A DNA stretch of 64,000 nucleotides from Pelobates cultripes (Eukaryota; Chordata; Amphibia; Anura; Pelobatidae), in contig OW240913.1 of the NCBI GenBank assembly GCA_933207985.1, positions 99,855,126-99,919,125 of the forward strand, given 5' to 3'. Below the pieces are notes generated by a model, which saw nothing but the letters and a program-made list of their open reading frames with translations, had not been told where the DNA came from and ran no database searches. Each line of letters opens with the position of its first letter. The stretch's first letter is position 1. Below, piece after piece: positions 1-12,399 of this stretch. Made by a program: the position numbers and the translations under genes.

Positions 1-560
1 TCAAGTTTATTACTGTTGCCACGGTTACTCACATGCTTGCTATTAGCCAGTCCACTTTTGCTAAACAATGCTGCCTATTTCAGCAGCAAGTCCCAGTACC
101 TCCTTACCCTTGCTGGTTTCCTGTTTCCCAGAAGATGTTTCCTGTGTATTTCTGGTTCGATTCCTGATTCCACTGCTTTCCGATCTCTTGATTCCGGTTC
201 GCCTGACTACCCGCTTTGGTGCCTGACCCCTGCTTGCCTCCTGGACTTTGCCTTTGAATTATTTTTATTTTGCTATTCTTTTTACTAATAAAGATGTTTT
301 GCGTCTACTTTCTGTCTCTGTCTGGTTCCTGGTCCCTAACCGTACCTCCCATGGCCCTCAATCAAGGGTTAGTGGAAGTGAGGATCCACTGCACAGGCTA
401 AAGGGGCTCACATTCACCTTTATCACACACAGTGTGGTGAAGCTGAATGTGTCCAATACTTTTCAAAGATGCTTCTCTATGAGAAGAAATGGATTGGACA
501 AACGTCATCATAATGATGACTATAAGAGGCAGAGTGGCTCTTATAGGAGGTAGAGAGGAG
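1..560. repeat. Possible dispersed repeat at left edge
   Basis: Pyrimidine-rich sequence with repeated 'gattcc' and 'ttctggtt' words, without convincing coding content. A stretch at about 130-220 resembles part of 51340-51480 ('tgtatttctggtt' followed by similar text), so both may be copies of one interspersed repeat, perhaps LTR- or SINE-derived. Boundaries cannot be set. An A/T-rich tract (poly-T at 591-606) follows. By position this is SERPINI2 intron downstream of exon 4. Family unknown. Confidence 0.3.
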
Positions 561-665
561 ACTTCCTTTCACTGGAATAAGCACTGGGCTTTTTTTTTTT
601 TTTTTTAATACGGAGAGCCCCAGTTGTCTAAAAACATTTAGGAACACATTATTGTAAAAACCTAC

Positions 666-858
666 CTTGGTAAGCTAATTTCTACCTCCTCGTTGCTCAT
701 ATCTGTATACCAGCCTTTTAGGACATCATGATTCATTAATTTCTCCAGGTCCTCTATTTCCACGTTTTCTGAAGGAAGTGCTAGCATTAAGCTTAAAGCA
801 TCACCTTTATAAGGCAGTTCCAAAACTTTGTAGTTTAAGTTCTTTGTTGAAAAATATC
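666..858 (-). CDS. SERPINI2: SERPINI2 coding exon 4 (serpin core, partial gene)
   Basis: Fourth coding exon, 193 bp. On the minus strand an acceptor (...taatacag) precedes 858, and a donor (gtaggt) starts at 665. Its 64 codons read GYFSTKNLNYKVLELPYKGD near the start and end EVEISLPR. This matches the serpin segment in which strands s2B/s3B and the 'ISLPRF' strand occur, and the order and wording fit SERPINI2 (pancpin). The entry phase is 1, with the Gly codon split across the intron, and it fits exon 3 exactly. The exit phase is 2. The remaining roughly 110 residues, including the hinge and reactive-centre loop, are not in the window, so inhibitory specificity cannot be judged here. The sequence upstream of 858 in the same frame is intron, not coding. 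Confidence 0.88.
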
Positions 859-3066
859 CTGTATTAAATATACAAGTTAAAATCAGAAAACATTGAATGT
901 AAGTATTAATTAAGCACTGACAAAACAATAAGGGTACCAGCTTCATACACAAACCTTCCATTAAGTACAAATTAGCCAATTAGTACCCTATAACTACTAA
1001 TTAGCTTCCTTTCTTCCTTCGTCACATATAAAAAATACTGTTAAAGTGCTTTATATATGTGTGGCTGTCACGAGTGATTTTGAAAGAAATACCCTTCTTC
1101 TGACAAGTGGAATTTTTGCAAGAAAAACGTATCACTTATCACTTTATTAGTTAACAATTCATATCCCTTTTGATGATACAGATTAAATTATCCCTTAGGT
1201 AGACAGAGATAAGATTTTTGGGCCAGTGTGAACAACAAGGATCTCTGCAGAGTCGTTGATGAAGCTATAATTGTGTCTCCAATACACAATAAAAAAGGCT
1301 CTGTTTGAAAGCCTATGCAAGTTAATGATAAATTATTCTATTTGAACAACAAATAAAGCTGACTCCTTTTTTTCTTAAATTGCTTCTTATTACTAAGCAC
1401 CAAACTGAAATGTATAATTTTAGTCCAATATATTGCTTAAATCTGTTGGGAAATACAGGAACGTGTTAGTTAGCCTGGATAAAGGTTTACTATGGTGATA
1501 TATAATTTGTAAATCCTTCAAAATCATCTGGTTTAATGCCTTTATTTTCGATACTAGAACATCCATACCTGAACCCCGTTCTCTAGCTCGATGAACGTAT
1601 GAATATAGACGAATTCTAAGTGATTGACCTAGATTTTTATACTATATTTGAAATATCGGTTATACATGGATGACTTGATGGGCAATATTTCAATTTTCTT
1701 ATTCTGTTTTTGACTGGCTGCTTTTATGTTGAGATCTCTTCAGATTTTTTTTTATTATCCGAACATGAATTCCAAAAGGACTGGCACCATTACACAGTGC
1801 AGGTTTAATCAAATGATGCATGTTTTTTTTTTTTTTTTTTTACCCAGCATCAAGCTATTGCTACCAGAAGTCTCTAGTTAAAGGATTTAAGTGTTTTCAA
1901 CAACCTTGACAAATTTTGCATCAACAGGTTAAACACGTGAACAACAATATTTTGTGTGCCATTTTGTTTAAGCAGTTTACCTTATATCTGCTAGTGGGCT
2001 TTACATGTTGCTCATTACAATGTTTAGATCTTAGTAATACAGAAATAGAGATAACTGTGATGGGTTACCAAACTCAGCCTCACTTTGGATGACATGTTAG
2101 TCTCGCAACATTACTTGTATGCTACTATACAGTATGCAAGCATATCAGGCTTTTACTCCTTGATAAGTCTCTTTGTATAGAGAGTTGCATTGCAACTAGG
2201 CATATAGACTGGTTGAGACCATTTTGTCATTTGCTTATACGTTTGATGTTTTAGAACATTACCATATATCTACAAAGAACTTTTTTTTTTTTTAAATGAA
2301 CTTAAAGGTAATTTACTTTAGGGCTTTGTCACCCCTAATATTTGTTTTATAGTTTGGTGCATAGTTTACCCTTTTTTTTTTTTTTAAAGAGACAATTGTA
2401 TATTTTCAAGCAAAACAGCACAATTTTTTCCCAATAGAAAGAGGAATTGTGCATTTAAAGGGACGGTAACCCAATTAATTTATGGTTTTTGTAAATATAT
2501 TTAAAAGCTGGTGTATTGTGATGTGAAGTCTCTGTGAAGTTGGATTGATAACAGTGAGATTTTGTGTAAGAAAAAGGATATTCAAGTGACAATTAAGCTA
2601 CATCCCACTGCACAGTTATGTTGACCACATTGTTGGGTCTGCCAGTTTATTGTTTGTATATTTCGTGTCACATTGTGGTGTTTATATTTTGTAAACATAT
2701 TTTTCTATTAAGTAAAAGAATCAAAGATTCAAAAGTAACAAACACAAATGAAAAAATACAAACTGACATACTCTAACCTTTTGTGTGAAGATTCTGTTTA
2801 TTGTTTTGGTATATTGTGTATCTAGGGTGGTACATGTGGAGATGTACCTACCTGAATCTTGCTTTATTATGTACCTAGGGTGGTACCTACCTGAATCTAT
2901 TTTTCTGTGGTAGGCTGTGTGGTGTGGTAAAATTTTATTTTTTTTCGTAAAGTTGCAGCTTAAATAAAACTGAGGGTCAGAATCCTTTAAACCACTGGAA
3001 AATATAAAAGTGATATTAACGAAGCATTTTAAATATCCTATATTTAGCAGAACTTGCAGAACTCAC
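859..3066 (-). other. SERPINI2: SERPINI2 intron 3
   Basis: 2.2-kb intron with GT at 3066-3065 and AG at 860-859. It is A/T-rich with several poly-T runs (1822-1841, 2281-2293, 2371-2385). A short local duplication of 'agggtggtac' occurs at 2825-2890. I see no mobile-element coding sequence and no further exon. This is the least repeat-laden of the three introns. Confidence 0.7.
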
Positions 3067-3261
3067 CAAACTTTGTTGTGGTTCGAAGATGCATCATTGG
3101 TACCTTTGCTGTCACTCCTTTCTTCACTCTAAACTCTTTGGTATTACTGGCTTCTGGATCAAATTTATGTTTCCAGTCTCCTTTGAAATAAATTGCGTTG
3201 ACCAAAATCATTTTTGTTAGAGGACCAATGTCTTCACTTGAAAAAAGTTTTTGAATTTTTC
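3067..3261 (-). CDS. SERPINI2: SERPINI2 coding exon 3
   Basis: 195-bp exon on the minus strand. The acceptor (...ctttaacag) precedes 3261 and the donor (gtgagt) follows at 3066-3061. It enters and leaves in phase 1, so it joins exon 2 at a split Gly codon and exon 4 at another. The translation contains GKIQKLFSSEDIGPLTK, then the serpin signature NAIYFKGDWKHKF, then KVPMMHLRTTTKFG. The NAIYFKG(D/N)W block is the strongly conserved serpin breach/shutter region, and the 'PMM' motif lies in strand s3C/s1B. There is no stop or frameshift, so the exon appears functional. Closest family recognised: SERPINI2 rather than neuroserpin (SERPINI1). Confidence 0.9.
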
Positions 3262-3782
3262 CTGTTAAAGGAAATACAAAATTATTGTGGTAAGAAATGT
3301 TTTTTTTCTTTTTTTTTCTATTCTTTATCCCAAAGACATCTTTTTATCGATCTTTTCTTATGAAGCGTACATGACAAGCTTTTATAAGCTTTTGGCTTTC
3401 TCCGCAGTGAGGAATTACACAGTACTGATGTGTCTGTCTTGTATTTCTAGTGCTGACATTTTTGTCAATAGGTGTTTCTAGTATCCAGTTAGGAGATTGA
3501 ATTAGATGATGACAATGAACAAACATACGCAGTCTTTTCTGTAAACGCGCGGCTTGACCAGGAAAACATTCCATGTAGTTTGTATTTCACAGCGAGTTCT
3601 CTGTACATCACACATAATGACAGTTTTTCATCTTCTTCAATTGTCTTTTATAACCTATTGCTGAAATTGCTCTAATCAGAGGTAAGCTTTAGATAACTAT
3701 TATTAAACATGCTGAAAAATATAAGCAAATTTTTTTTTTTTAATCTTGTTCTTTTTTTTGCATTATCTGTAATATATGTGGT

Positions 3783-3860
3783 TTAACCCCTTAAGGACCA
3801 AACTTCTGGAATAAAAGGGAATCATGACATGTCAGACATGTCATGTGTCCTTAAGGGGTT
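3783..3860. repeat. Short TTAA-type palindromic element (about 78 bp)
   Basis: Begins TTAACCCCTTAAGGAC and ends GTCCTTAAGGGGTT, so the ends are inverted copies. The middle holds a second small inverted repeat (CATGACATGTC/GACATGTCATG). This is the standard look of a very short piggyBac-like (TTAA target) non-autonomous element. The right TTAA is lost. Similar 'TTAACCCCTT' starts occur at 10645 and 18174. Confidence 0.6.
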
Positions 3861-4645
3861 CTGAAGTTGTTGTTTTTTTGTTTAGTTTTTTTTTTTTTTA
3901 CTGTAGGTTGGTTTTAAGGCAAAGTAAGGATTACTATGTCTTTAGTATAGTCTTTTCTAATTCCCGTGGATGGCCATCAAGCTTTTCTAAGTTAAATAAA
4001 ATAATACAGGCCTCAGTTATTGATGGCTGATGTCATCAACAAGTTCTCGTGTGCTATGAGTTTATATTGAGAAGCCAAGAACAATATTGTGGCCAGCTAC
4101 TGGGTAGTAAATATTACTTTGGCGACTGCCAAGTCACCTATGTTACTCACAGTAAGAGTACGTGAAGATAGATTACAGATGACAGCAATATAGGGTGGCA
4201 AATGTTAAATTGGTTAATGAACAGGAAATCTGATAGGACTGATTACTGCAAATGTCAAGCTTTCTCAAAACAAGTAACCTATGTAGAGAGATAAAAAAAT
4301 TCTATAATCTACACAGATAGAAAGGAAATGTCATAGAAAATAATCTTAATCTATCTGAATCCCAAGGTGATCAAAAATTAAGTCCACTGACTTTCATGTG
4401 ACAATTATGGTTCAATTTCCTTTTTTTGTTTTGTATTTTCTTTTTTAAGGTGGAATAGTATATCTGTCTGAATTAGGAAACAATTCTTTTCACTGAAGTA
4501 GTTAATTCCTTAGCTGTACAAATGGTACAGTTTGGTGGTATGAAATGCACATATGATTTCAACAAAGTACAAAATTTCTAAATATTCCCTAGAAAAAGGA
4601 GTACTATAGCTGTAGGTCATAATCTAAAAGTGTAGTGTAAAAAAC

Positions 4646-4883
4646 TTAAAGGGAAACTGTCGTCTAGTGTTCGCTTGCTGAGTGTTGCCATTTAAGTAAT
4701 TCTTGGTTGTCCCAAGTGAAGATTCTGTGCCCAGCAGCGTATTTGCATTACGATACCATCAGCTGTAATCACTGGGTGCCGCATTAGATCCTTGTTCAGG
4801 TAAGTGGTGCCCCTTACTTAGGATCACTTAAATGGCAGCACTCAGAACTAGGACGCCTGCAGGAGCTGACCGTTTTCTCTTAA
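4646..4883. mobile_element. TTAA-bounded MITE, 238 bp
   Basis: TTAA at 4646-4649 and 4880-4883. The outer arms are imperfect inverted repeats (TTAAAGGGAAACTGTCG against the complement of the right end). A second inverted pair lies inside: 'gagtgttgccatttaagt' near 4681 and its complement near 4830-4850. It has no coding capacity. TTAA duplication and short inverted ends point to a piggyBac-like non-autonomous element. Confidence 0.6.
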
Positions 4884-5084
4884 ATGCAATATGTGAAACT
4901 ATTACTTCAAATGAAAGACTGATGGATTCATGTACTACCTGCAAAAAATAATTCTTATTTTTTATAAAGGTAGATGCACATATTATGCTTAATGGTATAC
5001 TTACAGCTTCTCATAGTGCAGTGAAAACCCCTCCACTGTTACTCTTTGCTACTTTGCTTTGCATAATGCCCTATTATGATCCAG

Positions 5085-6180
5085 CCCACATGCAGTATAT
5101 TGCCGGAGGGGGAGAGAGACTGGAGAGGCACCCAGAGGAGCTCTATCTTGCAGCGCCATGGCAACGCTCCAGGTCTCGCGAGAGTGACCTCTAGTGCCAC
5201 AGGCTAGAGTTCACTCACCACTAAGACCACCGGGATAGATGGCAGCAGGGTCCCCCCTCCCAGGCTAAAGGTAAGAAGGGAGGGGGGATACAATGCTTGT
5301 TTTTTTTTGTGTGTGTTTTTTATTATAAAACCCCCCCCCAAAAAAACATAAATTTGTGCATAAACCTGCCTCCCCCAACACACAATTCCTCCAAACACAC
5401 ACACACACACAGCACCCCCCACACACAACACCCTAACACGCACACACACAACACCCTAACACGCACACACACACACACAACACCCTAACACACACAGCAC
5501 CCTCACACACTGCACACCCCATACACACAGCACCCTCACACACACGTACTGCACACACACAGCACCCTTACAAACAAACACATCCCCCTCACACAGCACC
5601 CTCACTCACACACACATCACCCTCACACAATACCCTAACACACACAGCACCCTAACACACACACATCACCCTCACACAGCCCCCCAAGACACACAGCACC
5701 CTCACTCACATACACAGCACCCTCACACAGCACCCTAACACATAGCACACTCACTCACACACACACACACACATCACCCTCACACATAACCCTAACAAAC
5801 AGCACCCCGACACACACATCACCCTCACACAGCACCCTAACACACACAGCACTCTCACTCAAACACACAGCACACACACACAGCACATACACACAGCACC
5901 CCTCACACACACATACTGCACACACACACAGAGCACCCACACACAAAAACACATCCCCCTAACACAACACCCTCACACACACACAGCACCCCTCACATAC
6001 ACAGCACCCTCACACACACATACTGCACCCACACACACACACAGCACCCTCACTCACACACAAACACACACAGCACCCTCACAGGCTAGAGTTCACGCAC
6101 CACTAGGACCACCAGAGATGGCGCAGGGTCCCCCCTCCCAGGCCAAAAGGTAAGAAGGGAGGGGAGATACAATGCTTGGT

Positions 6181-6225
<45 letters not shown>

Positions 6226-7850
6226 GGCATTAACCTGCCTCCCCCAACACACAATCCCTCCAAACACACACACAGCACCCTAACACACACACACACACAC
6301 ACACATCACCCTCACGCAGCACCCTTACTCACACACACATCACCCTCACGCAGCACCCTACCACACAGCACCCTAACACACACATCACACCCACACAGCA
6401 TCCTAACACACACAGCATCCTCACTCACACAGCACCCTCACACACAAACACATAGCCCTCACACAGCACCCTTACTCACACACACATCCCCCTCACACAA
6501 CACCCTCACACAGCACCCTCACACACATATACTGCACACACACACACACAGCACCCCCACAGCCTAGAGTTCACTCATCACTAGGACCACCAGAGATGGA
6601 TGGCAGCAGGGTCCCCCCTCCCAGGCTAAAGGAGGGAAGGGAGAAGGGAGGGAGGAAGCAATGCTTGGTTTTCTTAAAAAATAAAAAAATAAAAATCTTG
6701 GCATTAACCTGCCTCCCCCCAACACACAATCCCTCTAAACATGCACACACACACACACACACACATACAGCACCCCCACAGCCTAGAGTTCACTCACCAC
6801 TAGGACCACCAGAGATGGATGCCAGCAGGGTCCCCTCTCCCAGGCTAAAGGAGGGAAGGGAGAAGGGAGGGAGGAAGCAATGCTTGGTTTTCTTAAAAAA
6901 TAAAAAAAACAAATCTTGGCATTAACTTTCCTCCCCCCAACACACAATCCCTCTAAACACACACACACACACACACACACACACCACCCTCACACAGCAC
7001 CCTAACAAACACACACACACATCACCCTCACACAGCACCCTAACACACACAGCACCCCAACACACACATACACACCCTCACACAGCACCCTAAAACACAC
7101 AGCACCCTCACTCACACACACACACACACAGAACACACACACACTACGCTCACACAGCACCCTAACACATAGCACCCTCATTCACACACACACATCACCC
7201 TCACACAGCACCCTACCACACATACAGCACCCAACACACACACAGCACCCTAACACACACACCACACTCATACAGCACCCTAACAGATAGCTCCCTCACT
7301 CTCACACACACACACACACCACCCTCACACAGCACCATACCACACACAGCACCCCAACACACACACATCACCCTCACACAGCACCCTAACACACACAGAG
7401 CACACACACACTGCACACCCCATACACACAGCACCCTCACACACACAAACACATTTCACAGTGCACTGTAACACACACAGCACCCTAACACACACACTCA
7501 CACAGCACCCTAACACACCATCCTAACACACACACACAACACCCTAACACACACCCTCACACAGCACCCTCACTCACACACACAGCACCCTCAGTCACCT
7601 ACACAGCACCCTCACACAGCACCCTAACACACATCACACTCACACAGCACCCTAACACACACTGCACCCCAACACACACACACACACATCACCCTCACAC
7701 AGCACCCTAACACACACGGCACACTCACACAGCACACAACAGACACACAGCACCCCTCACACACACACATGCTGCACCACCTACACACACACTACATTTC
7801 TGACATACACTCTGGATCCCCTCTGCACACACTACATTCCTTGTAAGCAA
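5085..7850. mobile_element. CA-satellite-bearing hAT-like repeat, relative of the 31134-32361 element
   Basis: A unit with 'gctagagttcactcaccac', 'accaccgggatagatggcag', 'ccccctcccaggctaaagg' and 'cctgcctccccc' recurs near 5203, 6085, 6563 and 6785. Each copy is followed by long arrays of (CA)n mixed with 'cagcaccct' words. The first unit is preceded by 'gccatggcaacgct...tctcgcgagagtga', which matches the complement of 32090-32160 in the element at 31134-32361, so this is a copy in the opposite orientation with a much larger array. Open frames here are repeat artefacts (His/Thr or Cys/Val repeats). Its exact ends are not clear. Confidence 0.6.
6185..6220. repeat. (TA)n microsatellite
   Basis: Uninterrupted TA dinucleotides, about 18 units, in the second unit of the CA-rich array, at the place where other units carry poly-T or A-rich sequence. 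Confidence 0.9.
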
Positions 7851-8390
7851 GCACATAGTGTCTCCATAAATGGGATACAGTGAGTATGCCATTTATGGAA
7901 ACCCCTGAGACAAGTTTCAAGCAAACTCAACGCAAGTATGTTACTAAATTTGCTTGCACTGTGCAGAACAAATACTGAGCCTTTTTCTCATGCTAAAACT
8001 CTTCAGCAGAGCTTTGCGCATGGTCTGCCCTGGAAGAGCACTGAACCAACATGCTTGTCACCCTTTCTGGCCCCACCCCCTTTTCATTGGACCGCTGTGG
8101 TCAAAAAATGCCCAGGCCAAATTTTTTTTCCAGTCCGGCCCTGGCAGCACTCAAAGAATAACAGAAGGACAGGGATGTATGCTGAACATTTGTTGCAGAA
8201 GGAATTTCATGGGGAGGTTTCAATTTTTGTAACATTTATTATTTCCATTTCCAAAAAATTGGGGTCAACTGTAACCTAGAGTGTGGAGTGTTTAGGAGAA
8301 ACACTTACCCTTATCTAATAAGGGATATATACTACAACAAAAATGAGATAAAATGAAAATATTATAGTGTAGTATATCAAGTACCTGAGT

Positions 8391-9182
8391 CAGAGGCGTA
8401 ACTAGAAACCACAGGACCCCGGTGTGAAAATTACCCTGCCCCCCCAATATGTCTACCCTCCCCCTCCCATATGTTGCCCCCCACACATGCACGGACATAC
8501 AGACATACACACACACATACATATACACAGACACACACATACAAACACACACACAGAGACACACATCTACATACAAACACAAACACACATACATACATAC
8601 AAACACACACACACACACACACACACAAGTACGTACATATGTACATACATACATATACACAGACACATACATACAGAAACACATACATACATACACACAT
8701 ACAGAGAAACATTCATACAGACACACATACACAAATACACACATACATACAAGCAAACACACACATATACAAAATGTTTTAGTCACCCTCGTGTTACCTA
8801 CCTTTTAGATACAGGAGGGTGACTTCCCTGAGATCCAGTGGTGCTTAGCCTGATGGGAGTCAGAGTTCCCACTCTGACTCCCTCCTCCTTCCTCCCGAGT
8901 AGCTCCCAGTGTAAGCAGTCACTTCCTCCAAGCTGTCTCAGGGGCTCCGGTCGCGCTGTTAAAGCTCCGCAATACTGACCGGGCCACCTGGAAATACATT
9001 TCCATCGGGTGACCATAACAGCATGGGTCACTCAATGGGACACTTAACGTGCTGGCCTGGCGGTTCTACTGCGTGGGCCAGGGCCATTACACATGACGGC
9101 GGGCACCACGTTTGCCAGGCCTCCTGGAGTGGCGGGCCTGGTCGCAGCTGTGAACCCTGTGGCCACAGTAGTTCCGCCACTG
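8391..9182. mobile_element. Non-autonomous hAT element, 792 bp, perfect 8-bp TSD
   Basis: Ends CAGAGGCGTAACTAG (left) and TAGTTCCGCCACTG (right), inverted as in hAT elements. The direct repeat ACCTGAGT at 8383-8390 and 9183-9190 is the target-site duplication. Inside is a (CA)/(TACA) array at about 8480-8775, followed by a GC-richer part. The Thr/His- and Cys/Val-repeat frames over the array are artefacts. Confidence 0.85.
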
Positions 9183-10315
9183 ACCTGAGTGTGTATATAA
9201 GTATATATGATACACACTCACGTGGGATGGAGCCAAATAGAGACAGGCACAGATCAAACAGGTAGATATGTTTTTAGGAAAAAGTAGAAAGGGTGTTACT
9301 AGGAGGTGACGCGGCACTCACCCTGTCACATCATTTCCAGTCTGCGGTTAGCAACAAACTTGCCCGTACAAAAGGATGAATGGACAAGGGAAGGATGTGA
9401 CAAGGAACTCGGCCATGTCACCTCCAATTCAGTATGTCACAGATGAGATGCAGCTGGAAAGGAGACTCCCCCATATATGGTGCTCGCATTTGGTCGTATC
9501 ACGAGCTTACCAACAAATAGGATTCAACAGGAAGTATTCAAAAGGACATCAAGGCACGGATGCAAGCACCAACTGAGAAAGCCACCGTGAATGGTGAAAC
9601 ACTTCTCGGACGATTTGGATCACCTAAGGACTTTTTTTTAATGTTTTAAAATTGTATTTTAATAAATATATATCCCCCTATTGACACACATGTGTTGATG
9701 CAAGAAAAAAACAGTATAAATTGAAATAAGTATGGATATATATATATATATATACGGTAAAACCAAATAGTGATAGAAATAACTTAGATATACATAAAAA
9801 CAGAACTCTCTACCTCAATCAAAACCTAATTTATATGAACGCCAAGGAGAACTTTTGACTGAACTACACTAAAGCATCTCCTCCTCAAAGGCTTATAGAA
9901 AAAACAAAACATTGTTTTGTTCATCTGGGACATTTTAAGTATATCTAAGTTATTTCTATCACTCTTTGGTTTCTCTGCATACATATACATTTATACTTAT
10001 TTTAATTTATACTTGGCGCAAATCTGTTTTTTACCTTTTGTTTCCCTGGGATTGTTAGGGTATCTAATTAACAGAAACTGCTGCCATTTGAGTGAGCCCT
10101 GTATCTCCCCCTCTCTTTGGTACATGTGTTATGCACCTAGAACCAGGTTATATGGGAGCATAACAAGGTGAGTAGGATTCAGCTTTTTTTAAGCTACTTA
10201 TTTGCATTGTACTGTGCTTCACTAGAAACTGCTGCTTCGGTTTTTCTGCTCTTTCCTTTGAGTGCATTTGGACAAAGATAGAAGAGGGCAGTCTAAGAAC
10301 ACATCTACCTTCATT

Positions 10316-10366
10316 AGGGACTAATGGTTCTTATCTGCTGTCACATTCTATGTTTCTATGTTTCTA
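10316..10366. repeat. 50-bp fragment of the CR1/L2-like repeat seen at 14528
   Basis: 'gactaatggttcttatctgc' followed by 'cacattctatgtttctatg' is the reverse complement of the start of the repeat at 14530-14620. It is a short orphan fragment lying inside the 8281-10549 element. Confidence 0.6.
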
Positions 10367-10549
10367 CCTGTGTGATTTCAGAATGTCCCAATTTCATCCC
10401 ACGTAAGTGCGTAGCATATATACTTATTTATATAAACGCTCAGATACTAAATATAGTACACTATAATATTTTCCTTTTATCTAGTTTTTGCTGTATTAAA
10501 TATCCCACATTACATAAGAGTAAGTGTTTTTTTCCTAAACGCCCCACAT

Positions 10550-12390
10550 CTTGCACTGGTGGTAGTGATGTGGTAGTGACTTGGTACATTGCATGGTTAC
10601 TTGTGAAATCAAGGAGAGAATGGCATTGTGCGGTAGCTGCTGTTAACCCCTTAAAGATGCTGGACAGAAAATTTCTGTCATTTACTAAAATGAACGCCAG
10701 TTCAACATGATTGCGGCAGTCATTGGGTTAATGCTGCTGAAGTCTGCCTTGATATCCGAGGCAGACCAGCAGCAGGCAATCACGCTGTCCCAACACATCT
10801 GATCACTGTGATAGCCAGTCACATAGATCACACGTGCCGTAGGGACTTCGGATTCACCTCTGTGTGTGCTGTGAAATAGAGATAGACAGAACATTGCTGA
10901 TCTGATTCTCCCTGCAAGAAAAAATACAAATAATGTTTAGTTAAAAATTCCACCCTCCCTTACCCTGCTCTAATCAAAATGAACCCTTTCCCTGCCTTTT
11001 GATCACTGACTGCAGTGATCAAAATACAGATCACCATATTTTATGGTGATCTGACTTTTTTTTTTTTTTAAACCCTTACAGTTAACTTTTATTTATTTTT
11101 TTAACATTCAGGGGTTACATTTATTTAATTTATTATTGTATAATTTGTTTAATGATTTTTTTTCTTTAGAATCGGGTGGGTGGAAGTTAGTGGAAAATTG
11201 GGGAATTTTGTGTTAGACTAGCCAGGGGTTAACAGTAAAAAAAAAAAAGTTTCCAAAAGTAAAAAAAATGTTTTAAAAGGTTTTAGAAAAGTTTAAAAAA
11301 AAAAAGTAAAAGGGGCTGACATTGCTACACTTACTTTATTATAATTGCCTTAATTGCACAGAGCACTTTGGGTTTTGTAACCTAGAATGTCCCTGAATGC
11401 AATAATGGATTTTATACATACAAGGGACAATATCAACCAAATAATACAATGTGACATATATAAACAGGTAAAAAAAAAAAAAAAAAAGATCAGACCGGCT
11501 TAATACTTAGAGTATAATCTGTCTTTCTTTGTTAACACTCCATTTCACATTCTTTTAACATGTAACCAAAAAAATATAGTTTTACATGAACATGATCCTG
11601 TAATAATATGTACTTGGCTGCTATGTTTGACTATGATCACACAAATGTGCTGATGCAGTTTGCTGTGAATTATATTGCTTGGTTTGGTTTTATTTTCTGC
11701 GAGAGTCTATTCAGTGATCAATTTCCATTCATACATTTTTGTAACAGGCTTTTGACAATCTTGGAGCTCTTTATGCCATTCTGTCAATGTGATGAATTTA
11801 TCTTCTTTTGCGGTTATATTCATAAGGTTTTTGACAATGTGTTATCTCTATTCTAGGTCATATATAAAGTGATCGGAGTTCTATGGTGGCATCTTGTATA
11901 AATGTGTTGATGCTACAGAAAATAAGCTTTAAAGGGACACTGCGGGCTTCTTAAGTTTCAAGAACACATATGAGAGCTTTGTACAAAATATAATCAGTTT
12001 TTTTCCATAATTCATAAACTCTGCTGTCTCCAACTTCCAAGACAATGACTAAAATAAAAATATATCACTCTAGGAGTAGAACCTCTTTTGTGTAGCTTTA
12101 TTTTGAGACAATTCTACAGCAGTCATATGCACAACTGGTAAGTCAGGCTGAAATGTTTTCTTAACTTTATTTTCATTACAAGACAGAAAATAAGCAATGT
12201 CAACATTGTCTAAGGACTTATTGCCAGTAGATTTATTTCTACAGGCAATTGTAGGACATAGGACCTTCTAACTAGTAGGGTACACATATTGAACACTCCA
12301 TAAGTCCAATCAAACACGAGGGTAAGCCAAACCTCATGGAGTGAGATAAGTCAACACACAGGAGCAAGACTCATGTATAAGACTAAATGT
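10550..12390. other. Intron 2 sequence, mostly unassigned
   Basis: A TTAA-type start at 10645 (TTAACCCCTTAAAG) leads into about 400 bp typical of piggyBac-like element interiors, with small inverted repeats such as 'tgatcactg'/'cagtgatca' at 10985-11025. Several poly-A/T tracts follow. I recognise no coding sequence in 11100-12390. Confidence 0.4.
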
Positions 12391-12399
12391 TTGGTTACA

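Larger units (their letters stand above)
8281..10549. mobile_element. Inverted-repeat element, about 1.47 kb without its nested hAT
   Basis: The left end starts GTGTGGAGTGTTTAGGAG. The complement of the right end reads ATGTGGGGCGTTTAGGAA. The arms stay alignable for about 150 bp: 8281-8390 continued at 9191-9229, against 10395-10549. The left arm is split by the hAT element at 8391-9182, while the right arm is not. No intact frame is visible inside. The superfamily is not identified and no clear target duplication was found. Confidence 0.65.

Noticed and set aside
5200..7600. Long open frames on both strands over the CA-rich arrays (Thr/His or Cys/Val repeats)
   Set aside because: They follow from dinucleotide repeats lacking stops; no gene structure.
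8292..8822. Cys/Val- and Thr/His-repeat frames of 100 to 160 codons
   Set aside because: They lie in the CA/TACA array of the 8391-9182 hAT element.
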